A DNA stretch of 64,000 nucleotides, from contig CM028898.1 in assembly GCA_016801885.1 (NCBI GenBank), forward strand, positions 9,382,177-9,446,176, written 5' to 3'. Under the pieces are notes generated by a model, which was not told the DNA's origin, did not search any database, and saw nothing but the letters and a program-made list of their open reading frames with translations. The DNA comes from Toxotes chatareus (Eukaryota; Chordata; Actinopteri; Toxotidae). Made by a program: the position numbers and the translations under genes. Shown here in pieces: positions 35,716-46,990 of this stretch (its first letter is position 1; every line of letters begins with the position of its first letter).

Positions 35716-36974
35716 ACTTTGATTGAATACATTGTGCACTGGGGGTGTTTGTGTGTGTGGGGGGGGGGGGGCGGGGGTCATTTTATATGGAATTGTTTGC
35801 ATACATTATGTGTGTGAGAACAATATATAAAACCTCCAACATGTTCTGATCCTTCACAGAGTGAATAACCTTTTCTGTGTGCAGTTCTCTTGGATTAAAT
35901 CCTCAGACCTACACTGACGCATCTTTCAACCATGGTATGAAAAATAAGTCCAATTACTGAGTGATAATTTCTTCCCAAAATGAAACCTGTCAGAGTTTAT
36001 ATTAATTATCAAATAATCCTATCTTTACTTAGACAGACTTTGGTAAAATAATGACTCAGTGTATTAAGTTTGGTCTGAATAATGTTACACCTAGAATGAG
36101 ACACACTGTGCTTTACATCCTGTTTCTGCCACCCAGTGTTGATGACGTGAACTACAACTACAGTGCTCATCTAATGGAGATAGAGGATGAGAGACCTGTG
36201 TATTAGTGTTAATTCTTACAACAGCAGAACACTCAGTAATCATGCATTATTTAACCACCTCTTCCATGTTTCTTTTTAAAAAGAATACATAATACTCTAA
36301 AAGAGTGAACCCACTTAGCTACTAGAATCATGAAGTTACACTCAGCACTCAAGTTTGATTTTTAACAACTAAACATCCCAGTTTTCTCCTTTAATTTCCC
36401 CTCAAGTAGATTAAAATGCACAATATAGATGTCTGATTTAAGGTGATAGTGTTAAATAGCATCACTGTTGTTCTGGTAGTTAAAGAGACTTTCTTTGCAG
36501 TCAGATGGAGTTCAAACCCTTGACCTCTGACCTCTAACTGTAAAGTGTGGCAGCGAAAGTCTAATGTGATAAACAGAATTTATCACATTAACTAGTAAAC
36601 CAGTTACATGTGAATAATCAAACCTGCAATACTTGGTTGTTGTTGCTTGTTTGTTTTTAAAAAAACATCAGCTCAGACCAAGACTGGAAAGTGATCCTCA
36701 ATGTCACTTGCATATTCAAATCAGCATTTTCATAAGAGAAACAAATTGACCGCATCATTACACAGGCTCATCCAAAAATAAGGCCACATCGTCAAGGTAT
36801 GTTGAATATTAAACAGCTCGTGGTTGGTAGGAAATAATGACATAGAGAAATTTAAAAAGGAGAAAATTAGCAAAGCGCTTTGCCTCAAGGGTGTCTCATT
36901 TATTTCTGTTTAATTTTAGGGTACCAATCACTGATTACATTCGGACTCATCAAGGTTGTCACTGCTGGTAAGAA
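35716..36974. other. intergenic stretch between erbb2 and the first orphan receptor
   Basis: No coding exon was recognised. The stretch contains a G-run at 35759-35771 and a 12-bp hairpin at 36562-36590. A splice acceptor-like tttaattttag at 36909-36919 just before the receptor start suggests an untranslated upstream exon somewhere in this stretch. Confidence 0.45.
36562..36590. repeat. perfect 12-bp inverted repeat (hairpin)
   Basis: Arms 36562-36573 and 36579-36590 are exact reverse complements around a 5-base loop, about 385 bases before the receptor start codon. Confidence 0.55.
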
Positions 36975-37850
36975 ATGCTTCTCCATGTGCATCCTCGCTC
37001 TCAGAATCTAACCTTCAACTTCAGCGAGCCTTCAGAGGACATGTTTGGACACTGTGGTGAGAAGATAGAAGGTATTTTAGTCTGGGCTTCTGTCAGTGCT
37101 CTCCTCTCTTTGGTTGGATGTCCTGCATGTGTTGCTGTTCTCTGGGAACTGTTTCGGAAACACAAAGCAGGGACCCCCTTCACCCCCAACGACGTCTTCA
37201 TGCTCAGTCTCACCATCATGGACTTAGTCTTCTTGATTTTTGTCCCATTTGGGCTGTGCAACTTCCTCCTGTGGCACCTCCAGCCCCTTCAAATGCTTAG
37301 CAACTTTCTGTATTCTTTAAACCTGGCTGGACGACCTCTTCTAACCGCATGCATCTGTCTGGACTGCTACCTGGCTGTGGTCCATCCTGTCACCTACCGA
37401 GCTAAGAAAAGTCTGATTCCCCGGGTCCTCGTGGCTGCTGCAGTGTGGACCCTTACAATGGTTCAAGGGACCGTGTCCGTGGTCATTGATGAGCTGAACC
37501 ACAGCGCCTGGGCCATGTTCGTCTATGTGATAGCACTGCCTGTCATTGTCATCTGTGATGCCTGCATCCTCTGGACTCTGAAGAAGTCCTACCGCGGAGG
37601 AGGAGACCTTCACCCCAGGAAGAAGAAGGCTCTCCAGATCATCACCAACAGCATGGTCATGACCGTCACCTCGTACTTCCCTCCAGTGCTGGCATACATC
37701 CTTGGGTATTTGATTATTAGTGATGAAAAAACGTATGAATGCTTTTTAGCAATACCTATTCTGATAACCCCGACTGCAGGGAGTGCCATCATGCCTCTAC
37801 TGTATTTGGGCAATTTGGGGAGTTTGAAGAGCCTCTGCGGTTCAGTGTAA
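36975..37850 (+). CDS. orphan rhodopsin-class GPCR, single coding exon (receptor A)
   Basis: A 291-residue seven-helix receptor. The N-terminus has NLT and NFS glycosylation sites. TM1 starts near residue 33, TM3 carries the CLDCYLAVVHPVTY segment (DCY in place of the usual DRY), and TM5 to TM7 follow with TM7 ending MPLLYLGNLG (in place of NPxxY). The start lies 55 bases after an acceptor-like AG, so the coding part is one exon with a probable untranslated first exon. The closest relative in the window is receptor B at 39419-40318, and the two share many motifs, so they are local duplicates. I do not recognise a ligand or an orthologue outside fish; a nucleotide/lipid or peptide receptor cluster would be the broad neighbourhood. 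Internal codons are unbroken, so it looks functional. Confidence 0.85.
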   Translation: MLLHVHPRSQNLTFNFSEPSEDMFGHCGEKIEGILVWASVSALLSLVGCPACVAVLWELFRKHKAGTPFTPNDVFMLSLTIMDLVFLIFVPFGLCNFLLWHLQPLQMLSNFLYSLNLAGRPLLTACICLDCYLAVVHPVTYRAKKSLIPRVLVAAAVWTLTMVQGTVSVVIDELNHSAWAMFVYVIALPVIVICDACILWTLKKSYRGGGDLHPRKKKALQIITNSMVMTVTSYFPPVLAYILGYLIISDEKTYECFLAIPILITPTAGSAIMPLLYLGNLGSLKSLCGSV

Positions 37851-38273
37851 CAGTTCAGAAAATTTATAGTGGAGTTTGGTAAAAATGTGTATCACTTACA
37901 AACTGCTTGAAACTGAAATTATGGTAATTTAGTCTTGCATAGTTTTTTTTTCTGTTCCTTAACAGAAGCCTTCTATCTGAATTATACTATATTTCATTGC
38001 ACTAATAATGAAGCTACTCAGCTGGTGATGTAAATAATTTGATGTGAATGTCACAGCTCTTTGCCCACAACAGGGATTAATTCCACAGTGGTAAGAGTCT
38101 GATTTGTTGTGTCTCAGTAAGCTTCACTGTCAGCAGATTTTAGGATGTGCATCCAGATGTGTCACCTAGTGCCAGATGTGCTTCCAGATTTGTATATTCA
38201 TGATAAAGATGCTTTGTTGAAAGTTAACACATTTAAGGAATGTCTAACTCAGCTCCACTGTTTTCACATCACA

Positions 38274-38363
<90 letters not shown>

Positions 38364-38705
38364 GAACATATATTTCACTACTACTAATATGTTTTTATTG
38401 TTTTTCACATTGTGCTAGATTCCACTGTGTTTATTCATTTTATTTATTTTTTGCATACACATGTATCTATAGATATAATACTTTTTAAATATTCATATTC
38501 AGGACCACAGTATGTAAATGTTTGTTTATACCTGTGCACCTGTGTGAGTATAGCTGTCATGACAGATGATCTACCTGCCTGCATAATTTACATTTGTAAT
38601 ATGAGCATTGTGCATGAAGATTAACCCCACATAAATCTATCATGCAAGAGAAAGTTTTAATTTTAACTGTATCCAAAGGCCAATAAAAGCACCAAAGACT
38701 ACTGA
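37851..38705 (+). other. 3'UTR of receptor A with (CA)n tract
   Basis: An AATAAA at 38682-38687 gives a 3'UTR of about 0.85 kb that contains the long CA tract at 38275-38362. I see no coding sequence here. Confidence 0.5.
38275..38362. repeat. long (CA)n microsatellite
   Basis: About 44 uninterrupted CA units, the longest simple repeat in the window, inside the probable 3'UTR of receptor A. Confidence 0.97.
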
Positions 38706-39076
38706 CAAATGTTTTGAATATAATATAATAATTTCAATATTAACATTAAGTTCACAGTTCCCAAAGCATGCACACAGCAAAACAATCTGTTAGTGCAAAC
38801 ATAGAACGCACGTGTGAGAGTAAATGAATAACAAAACACAACATAACCTTAAATAACTGAAGTCAAGGAAGGAGTCACACAATGGAACACGCGCTTGATG
38901 ATTTTCATGATCTAAACATGCATGACAACAACATGAGTTGGGGATGAGTCTTACTTAACAACAGGGTTGGAGTCATTTTAACTTTCAAACAAATCAGAGC
39001 TGACAGAAACTTGACTTCTGAAAGTTCCGGAGAGTTATTTTTTAAAATATATATATGTATACATGTAAATATATAA

Positions 39077-39336
39077 AGGGTGATTGATACGTTTTTGGCC
39101 TGAGGTAGGAGGAGACAGTTTTAGAAAAACTAGAACATTTATTTTGCAGTACAGTTCCCTCCATCATTTACACACTTAGTCCAGTGGTAGTGGAGCACAC
39201 GGATGCCATCTTTGTAGAAGTTAGCAACAGAAATACCACAAAGGTTATGCACTTCAAACTCTCTGCATAACCACTCAAAGAGTGGAACGCAGCTGTGTAA
39301 CTCACCTCCTTCTACCTTAGTCCACTTAACAATCAA
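39077..39336 (-). mobile_element. decayed mariner-type transposon end with transposase C-terminus
   Basis: On the minus strand the open frame ends FYKDGIRVLHYHWTKCVND followed by GGNCTAK and a stop. This resembles the C-terminal 'FYxxGIxxLxxRWxKCVxxxGDY' signature of mariner-family transposases. Just beyond the stop, the end sequence (gggtgattgatacgtttttg on +) looks like a mariner terminal repeat. Only the last third of a transposase is left and the sequence upstream is degraded, so it is a fossil and not active. Confidence 0.55.
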
Positions 39337-39341
39337 CTTAA

Positions 39342-39378
39342 CAAGTTATATTAGCTCTTCTAGAGCTAATATAACTTG
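39342..39378. repeat. perfect 17-bp inverted repeat, 3-base loop
   Basis: Arms 39342-39358 and 39362-39378 are exact reverse complements around a three-base loop, 41 bases beyond the stop of receptor B and next to the mariner remnant. It would form a very stable hairpin or cruciform. Confidence 0.7.
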
Positions 39379-39418
39379 GCAAGAAGGAGAAACAGGAATG
39401 AGTAGAAGGGGCAAAAAA

Positions 39419-40318
39419 TTAAGTCTTTCTACAGCATCCACACCTGAGACGATCAAATTTCCCAAGATTGTTTAGGTAGAGTACAGGCATGACAACAGAT
39501 CCCCAAGTGGAAGAAATTGTAATTGGAATACCAATAGTGCACATGAGGATTTTGATATTGCTGATCAGAACCTGCCCACATATAAGCAAAATTGCTGGGG
39601 GAAGGTATGAGATGACTGTCATGACCATGCTGTTAATGACTGTATGAATGGCTCTTTGCTTCTGCCGCTGAATGTTTTTTTTGCTGGGATTAGACTTAGT
39701 TAATGTATATACAATGCAAGAATCACAGAATCCAATTATTATAATAGTTATTAGAAAGGGCACAGTGGGAAATATGCTTATGTATAACTTGTAAAAAGTA
39801 ATGTATGCAATCCCACTGGCAATGGTCAGAGCCCAAACAATGGCAGCCATTACAACCCTGGGAAACAGACTTTTCCTCTTATGGTAGGTGATTGGGTGAA
39901 CCACAGCCAGATAACAGTCCAGACAGACACAAGCCATTAAGAGGGGTCTCCCGCATGTGTTCAAGGCATACAAACCGTTCCACATCGCCTCAAACGAATG
40001 GCTCTTGAAGATGAAATGATTTAACAGTCCAGGTGGGATGGAGACCAAGAAGGCAACATCCATGGTGGAGAGGTTCAAAGTGAAAAAATCATTTGGCGTG
40101 CAGGGAGTTCCTCTTCTGTGTGCCTTAAATATCTCCCAGAGGATGGCAATAGATGCAGGAAAACCAAGAACAAAGCACAGAGCTGTACAAAAACCCCATA
40201 AATACTTGCCCACTTCAAAACCTTTACACCCGTCAAAATCAAATACTTCCCCGAAAAATCCAGCTGTGGCAGAGCTGTTGGAGAGGTACTTGGAACGAAG
40301 ATCTATCTCAAGCAACAT
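39419..40318 (-). CDS. orphan rhodopsin-class GPCR, single coding exon (receptor B)
   Basis: A 299-residue seven-helix receptor clearly related to receptor A: both start MLL, both have GTPxTPNDxFxLxLxxMD around TM2, CLDCYLAVVHPxTY at TM3 and MPxLYLxNLG at the end of TM7. NSS near residue 14 is a glycosylation site. The open frame extends upstream to 40678, but a good acceptor (ttcag, exon start 40345) and a donor (exon end 40582) show that the extension is intron. Joining the outer exon would shift the frame and hit a stop, so I start at 40318. A Cys-rich end (CGCC) could be palmitoylated. The gene points towards receptor A (tail to tail). Ligand unknown. Confidence 0.85.
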   Translation of the reverse strand: MLLEIDLRSKYLSNSSATAGFFGEVFDFDGCKGFEVGKYLWGFCTALCFVLGFPASIAILWEIFKAHRRGTPCTPNDFFTLNLSTMDVAFLVSIPPGLLNHFIFKSHSFEAMWNGLYALNTCGRPLLMACVCLDCYLAVVHPITYHKRKSLFPRVVMAAIVWALTIASGIAYITFYKLYISIFPTVPFLITIIIIGFCDSCIVYTLTKSNPSKKNIQRQKQRAIHTVINSMVMTVISYLPPAILLICGQVLISNIKILMCTIGIPITISSTWGSVVMPVLYLNNLGKFDRLRCGCCRKT

Positions 40319-40581
40319 TATTGGGCAGAGAAGTGGATAAAAGACCTGAAAGACACAAGTATACTTCTTTAGAGAATGAAAAATAAATTCACAAACACAT
40401 GCACTGCATGTGACAAGCAACAACCTTGCATCCTCTACTGTAATATAAAACTGTAATGCTGTCAAAATACTGGATAATTTTTGAACACTATGTAGAAAAT
40501 ATTCGTCAGCTTTATTAGTGTGGAATTCACTCCACCCCGGTTGATACACTGCTGAGTAAAAAGCACAGACACATACTCTAC

Positions 40582-40720
40582 CTGTTGATGAGATTTTCAG
40601 GAGGTGTTTGCGCTGCAGCTCTGCTTCGTCTCGTCGCCTTGGCAAAAGTGTTAAACATCCATAGAAGCTGCTGCTCATCTTTATGTTCAGACATCAATCA
40701 AATTCATGACTTGGTGACAG
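40582..40720 (-). other. probable untranslated first exon of receptor B
   Basis: The minus strand shows a donor aacag|gtagagtatg at 40582 and a matching acceptor at 40345. The outer exon contains an ATG that opens a frame which, after splicing, runs into a stop in exon 2. It is therefore likely a 5'UTR with an upstream ORF. The left limit of 40720 is a guess. Confidence 0.4.
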
Positions 40721-40789
40721 TGAGTTTTGCTAAGCATGTGTTTATGAAAAAGAGCAAACCCAAAGGGCAACGGCGAAGGATATGGTAAA

Positions 40790-42460
40790 TATTTAAACCA
40801 CTGTTTTGTGTGTTTACATAGCAGCCTCTCAGTCAATCTCTGATGTGACTGCAGGTCAGTGGTGTAAGTGGAGCATAAAGAAAGTGTTTTTCTAATGGCA
40901 TAACTACTAAAATAAATAAGATTATCAGGTACAATGTGGATTAATGTTGTCCACTCTAAGAGTTTGTCTAATTTTGTTGGCCTAATTTTTGTTCCACTAA
41001 TGACAAAGGTTTATAGCCAAGCTTCCATCAAGTAGATGTTCAGATATTTAAAAAGATAAGTGAAAACGAGAGAAAAGAAGGAAAAAACAATTAAGGCTTT
41101 TAGTGATAATTACAGGTGCCAACAGAGAGCAAAAATTAAAGGTCTAACATTTATATGTAACAAACTACATCCTTGAACGAAGAAATGCTGAAATGAATTT
41201 AGCCTATGCCCTAAAAGATCTATTGATGTCTGCTCTTCAAAAGTGATGCAAATGTCAAGTGGGCGTTATGGAAACTCATTTAAACAACCCTGTGTTATTA
41301 CTGAACATGCAGATGTAGTTGTTGTTGTTGTAAGCAGGTGGAAAAAGACAAAGTATGTGGCAACCTGAAAGTCCTGTACATTACAGACAAATTAAGTGTC
41401 AAAGCTCTGGTTTACTATGACAAATGTGCTGTCACTGCAGATGAATGCTCCTTCAAGTACTGCTGAGGTTAGTCAGAGGTCAAATGAGCAATCACAATCA
41501 TAAGAGAATGTCTGAAAAGAAGCCAAGGATTAGCAGCTGAAAGGAACAAATGTTGCCATCACGTGCACTGTTGGCATTTAATTTTCTGTATTCAAAATAG
41601 AAATAGATTAGAGTTGAAAGAAGAAAAAAAAAACATTAATGAACATGAAGTCCTTCCACGGAGATGGTCAATTTCTCTTTGCACAAAGGCAGCTCTTTCA
41701 TTCAGCTTCTCAGGTGTGGAGCAAATTATCTGGAGTGTTGCCTTCAGGTGCTTCTTTGTAAACTCCCTTTGTGAAGTTGTAGGCAAATCTAGAACTCGTT
41801 AGACAATCAATCAATCCATAAAACCACAATCCATTTTTTGAAGAAAATCACAAATAACTTCAGCCGGATGAACATGGATGGCAAGGAATTACAGTGGAAG
41901 AAGTGAAAAGAAGAATTAAGGTAACTGATGTCTTGTTGATAATTTAATGATCACAGTATCTAAAAGTTGGCTATTCGCCCATTTTGGTGAAAGACAGTTT
42001 ACAACATCACTTATCTCCCCGAAAGTCAGATATGAAACTCCACCAATATCTACAAAACTACTTGCTGGGCCGTTTTTGCTTTGTTGTAATTATTACGATG
42101 TTAGTGCCAGCTCGTGAAGGCAGCAGCGGCAGCCTAGACGACTCTCACCGTCGCCGTACTATTTTTGTCCTCCGGTCTTCGCCATTGCTGCCATGTTATG
42201 AACATCTTTCAGCAGCCGCTAAGCCGTCGATCGCATACTTGTAACTAATGTTCTTTTGTATGTAACGTGTAGCTTTTACCGCCGGGAAAGCGTCCCGACT
42301 ACACGGACTCAACAGTTAGGTCACTTCGGTAGAAATTACACAACGTTATCGGAGACAAGAAGTTACGTTTGTAAAGTAGGCAATTGCCGCGACGCGTTCA
42401 GGGTCCCCTTTCCCTGCTGGTAATTAGTTCTCTCCCGGAGGTTAATAGTGTATTTAAAAG
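40790..42460. other. shared upstream region of receptor B and dcaf7
   Basis: Receptor B and dcaf7 diverge from here. No coding exon was recognised. The last 400 bases before dcaf7 are richer in CpG and hold its presumed TATA-less promoter. Confidence 0.45.
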
Positions 42461-45400
42461 ATGTCGCTGCACGGTAAGCGTAAAGAAATCTACAAATACG
42501 AGGCACCGTGGACAGTTTACGCCATGAACTGGACTGTCCGACCGGACAAACGCTTCCGCCTGGCGCTCGGTAGCTTTGTGGAGGAGTACAACAACAAGGT
42601 AACTTCAAGGCGCACGTCCTGTCCCATGCTGCTTTTAATGGCAGGCATGGGCAGTGATGGTGATACTATTGTCTGCTTGTGTTAAATTTAACTTGCTGGA
42701 GGAGTGTTACTGTGTTCATGTTTAGTAGAATATTAATTAGAAGTAACGTTAGATTTTCTTTTACCCCTCTGCTCCAGGTTCCCTATCAAATCCAGCTCAT
42801 AGTAACGGCTCACGTTATATTATAATGGACAGCTGAGCATTATTAGGAAATGCCTGCAAATTCTGTATAATGAAGATGATACATACTGATATAAACCGCT
42901 GACATATCAGGCTAAATGTAGGTCATATTCTGTTAACATGTGACTATTTAGAGTTTATGACATTAATGTGAATTTATAAACCATTCTGTCATGATTGTAG
43001 GGAGCAGTTCGCCCCCATATGAAAATTACAACAACATGAAAGCAAATGCATTTTTTATTTCAAATGACAAAGTATGTTTTACAGGTGTGATGAGTTTGTG
43101 TTTCACTTGATTTGGAATTGATTTTAATTGTTTTGTTTTGTTTGCATTTAGATGTAATGATTTAAAAAATTGTTGATCTTCATTAGATTCTCTGTGTGAA
43201 GCATTTTGTAAAATGGGCCATAGATATATAGATAAGTTTACTTAGGTCACACTATTTAGCATTGACAAGCAGTGTGTAAATGTGTTAAATTTGCAATTTC
43301 TTTATAATTGAGTACTAACCTCTAACATTTTAGACTATGAAATTGTTGATCAGTTGTTAAAGTGGTTATTGATCAGTTTTCTGTTGGCAGAACTCTGATT
43401 TGAACAGCTGTAAAAGCAACTATATCAATGAATGTATTGGTGATATTACAAAGAACTGAAAAATATTAAATGAGAATGAAACTGATCAGGTTGAATGTTG
43501 GGGAAAATGTCCTGCACAACATCCCTGAGTGGATTATCCCCAGCTGTGTATCCCTAGAATCATCACCACCTGTCACACCACTGACTGATTGTGCTGTTCC
43601 CGTTTCAGATAAGTAACACTACACTGGCTCACTCAAGGTGAGTTGTTATTGTGTCTTCTCAGGTTCAGATAGTTGGTCTGGAGGAGGAGAGCTCAGAGTT
43701 TGTGTGCCGAAACACTTTCGACCATCCCTACCCCACCACCAAAATCATGTGGATCCCTGACACTAAAGGAGTGTACCCTGACCTGCTGGCCACCAGCGGA
43801 GACTACCTGAGAATTTGGAGGGTAAGAGGACCAATCCAGTCAGATCTGAACCCACAGCCTCAATGTTCTCATAGAAAATTAGTCTTTTATTTCTGCCTTT
43901 ATACTATGCACTTGCAGTTCAGTTATGTTAGGTCCTTCTTTTTTACCTTTTTATTACTGTTTCTTGAGTCATTGTTTAAAACGCTGATGAACAAATCACA
44001 TGATATTTCTACCAGTCTTATTTTTTTCACAAAGTGCACAAATATTGAGAATAATTTGGCTTTCTATTGAAAGGTGAGTGATACAGAGACCCGTCTGGAG
44101 TGCCTGCTCAACAATAACAAGAACTCTGACTTCTGTGCGCCGCTCACGTCCTTCGACTGGAACGAGGTGGATCCAAATCTGTTAGGTAAAAACCCAGTGC
44201 AGGTTTACGTCAGGGCAACTTGGAGTCTGTAGTGACAAATCCCACATAGAAAACTAGAAAAAGGATCAGCTCCACTGAGATTACATTGTGTATGTTTTCT
44301 GTGCAGGTACTTCCAGTATTGACACCACCTGTACGATATGGGGGCTGGAGACTGGACAGGTGCTTGGAAGGGTCAACCTAGTGTCAGGTCATGTCAAGAC
44401 ACAGCTGATTGCCCATGACAAAGAGGTAAATGTTATAATATGATGCATCAAACCTTCAAACGGTCTGTAGTCCTAGCTGATGAGAACTCACTGCCCGCCT
44501 GTGTTGCAGGTGTACGACATCTCTTTCAGCCGAGCGGGCGGCGGGCGGGACATGTTTGCCTCGGTGGGAGCTGACGGCTCGGTTCGCATGTTTGACCTCC
44601 GTCACCTCGAACACAGCACTATCATCTACGAGGACCCGCAGCACCACCCACTGCTCCGACTCTGCTGGAACAAACAGGACCCCAACTACCTGGCCACCAT
44701 GGCGATGGACAGCATGGAGGTTAGGGCTGCTCTCTGTGATACACTTTATGTTTTATGTTTTAAGTGTTAAGTGTTTTAAGTGTTTTTTTTAAATGTTTGT
44801 GTTATTTATAAGCCTTAAAGCCGGAAACCGGAAACTGTTCAAAATTAATATATGAAATATGGAAATGTAATGTGAGTTTAAGTCACAGGAAACATACTGT
44901 AATTCCTCATATTCTGTTCTATGCTTCTTTTACATTGACTTCTTAAACGTTTACATCAGAAATGAAAATTAAACGTATTTAATCTGAGATTAGATGTTTT
45001 GTTTGCTGCCAGTTAATGTCTGTTTGATGTGGGGTTTTTTTTTTCATATCCTCAGGTGGTGATCTTGGATGTGCGTGTGCCCTGTACTCCAGTGGCCCGA
45101 CTCAACAACCACAGGGCCTGTGTTAACGGCATAGCCTGGGCACCACACTCCTCCTGTCACATCTGTACGGCAGGTATGTAGGTTTTACTGGAAATACAGT
45201 TATCAGTCTTCACACAGAGGTTTGTTTGCAGTCTGGAGGTTGAGGGCTTTGCCTAAAAATGTATTGGCAGTTGCTGCAGAATGAGAAGAGAACATTATAT
45301 CAGTACAAGATTTTACATAATTGCAGTGGCTGACAATGAGCACAAGGGGGAGCCCTTCTTGTACTGCAGATGTGAACTCATCTCAACATTGTGCCTGTAA

Positions 45401-46277
45401 ATGCATGTTGAACATTGTTAAAGTTAGAAAGTAAAATTAAGGGGGGACTGGGTGGGAGAAGCATCGCTGTCTGCAACAGTGTCTCCTGATGCTATTACTA
45501 AGAAATCATCTCATCTGAAATGTTCAGATCCTTCATATGGGGCTTTAAATTCTGAATTGAAAGGATTTCTTTGTTGATCATCAAGTCCAGGGTCAGAAAT
45601 GAAGACCACCCCCGCTGGCAACAGAATAAATTACTACACGCAGAAGTTCTTTTTGACAAGTCTGTATATTTAAAGACAGAATCACATGTTAAGATCATCT
45701 GCTAGTCCCAGAATTGATCACGAGATGTGTCAGGATCTGATTTATGTGTGATTTTGAGATAATTAATCAGCACAGTATGTACATTACTGAGTAAAAAAAA
45801 CATCTCTACAACACAGTGACATTCGTAATTGCTGTGTAAAATTCTGTACAGTGCGTTCCTCTTATTGTGCAATACTCTGTTGTTCTGCTGATCCTCTGCG
45901 ACTGTTTTGTCCCTTAATTGTTTTACTTGTCCCCTGATCTTGCTTTGATGTTTTTATATCCTCCTGAAAAAGAAAAACCTCTTGAAAAACGGTAAGTAGC
46001 AAGAATGAGGCCAGTAACGTGTGGTGTTTAGTAACATTATTTTCTTCCTGTCTAAATAAGATAAATCAGTTCAAATCAAACCTCCTCCCCTCATCTCTAT
46101 GTAGCGGACGACCACCAGGCTCTAATCTGGGACATCCAGCAGATGCCGCGGGCCATCGAGGACCCTATACTGGCCTACACAGCCGAGGGAGAAATCAATA
46201 ACGTACAGTGGGCCTCCACCCAGCCCGACTGGATCGCTATCTGCTACAACAACTGCCTGGAAATCCTCCGAGTCTGA
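42461..46277 (+). CDS. dcaf7: DDB1- and CUL4-associated factor 7 (WDR68/HAN11)
   Basis: DCAF7 is a WD40 scaffold that binds DYRK1A/1B and HIPK2 kinases and can act as a CUL4-DDB1 substrate adaptor; in zebrafish it is needed for craniofacial patterning. Seven exons: 42461-42598, 43663-43821, 44074-44185, 44307-44425, 44510-44719, 45056-45173 and 46105-46277. They are in phase and give exactly 342 residues, the length of the human protein. The start MSLHGKRKEIYKYEAPWTVY and the end ICYNNCLEILRV are as in human, and WD-repeat signatures such as MFDLRHLEHS and ALIWDIQQMP are clear. There is nothing unusual in the protein, which is nearly invariant in vertebrates. It lies head to head with receptor B and tail to tail with kcnh6. 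Confidence 0.97.
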
Positions 46278-46990
46278 GCTGCAGACACAAAGAAATGAGG
46301 CATAAAACAACTCAAACATTCTCAGTGGGATTTACAAGCTGACAGGAGTTTGTTGAAGGATTCTTTTTGTTTAGTTTGTTTACTAAGGACAAACCAACAT
46401 GCTTGTTTTGGCTTCATGTTGATACAGATGATGTGTGTGAAGCTTTTATCAGCTGAGTGAGAACTAGAATGTCACTGCTCGACTTTTTGATACTATGATA
46501 CCGAGTCACCCGGTATCAGAAAACCCGAAACGAGCACCAAGACAAAAACCAGGTCTCAAGTAACCAAAAGACTGTTATATCTGTTGTAATGTACAGATTC
46601 AAAGCAAGGTTCAGTGCCCTTCGAGCTTTCAGCATGTTGTCTAATAGACAAATAAGCTAGTCAGTTACATGTTTTTCTATTCTACAGTGCACATCTTGTT
46701 TTGTAGTTTAAGCCATTACATCATCCTTCAATATTCATTTTTTGATGCAGCAAAAATGCGGTTTAGCCATTTTCAAAAGTGGTTTGAATGTGGTTAATGT
46801 GGATTTTATATATATGTGTATATATAATTCAACTGAATATCATTTGTGATATGAAACACATCCTAGTTGTGATGCAGTTTACTGGTATTAACTGAGCATA
46901 ATGCTTATTTCTTTGTCATTTCTGCAACAGTTTATTCATAGCAACATTATTTTATTTATATTTTATTTAATACAGAAATAAACAACAGTC
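46278..46990 (+). other. dcaf7 3'UTR with poly(A) signal at 46977-46982
   Basis: After the stop at 46277 no coding signal is seen. AATAAA at 46977 defines a 3'UTR of about 0.7 kb, although alternative longer forms cannot be excluded. Confidence 0.5.

Noticed and set aside
36465..36530. tRNA-like sequence upstream of receptor A
   Set aside because: A few bases resemble A- and B-boxes, but no cloverleaf can be drawn; at most a decayed SINE head.
40319..40678. N-terminal extension making receptor B 419 residues long
   Set aside because: The extension has no receptor similarity and is bounded by good splice sites; it reads through an intron.
41984..42244. 86-codon plus-strand frame before dcaf7
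   Set aside because: Lies in the dcaf7 promoter region with no family resemblance.
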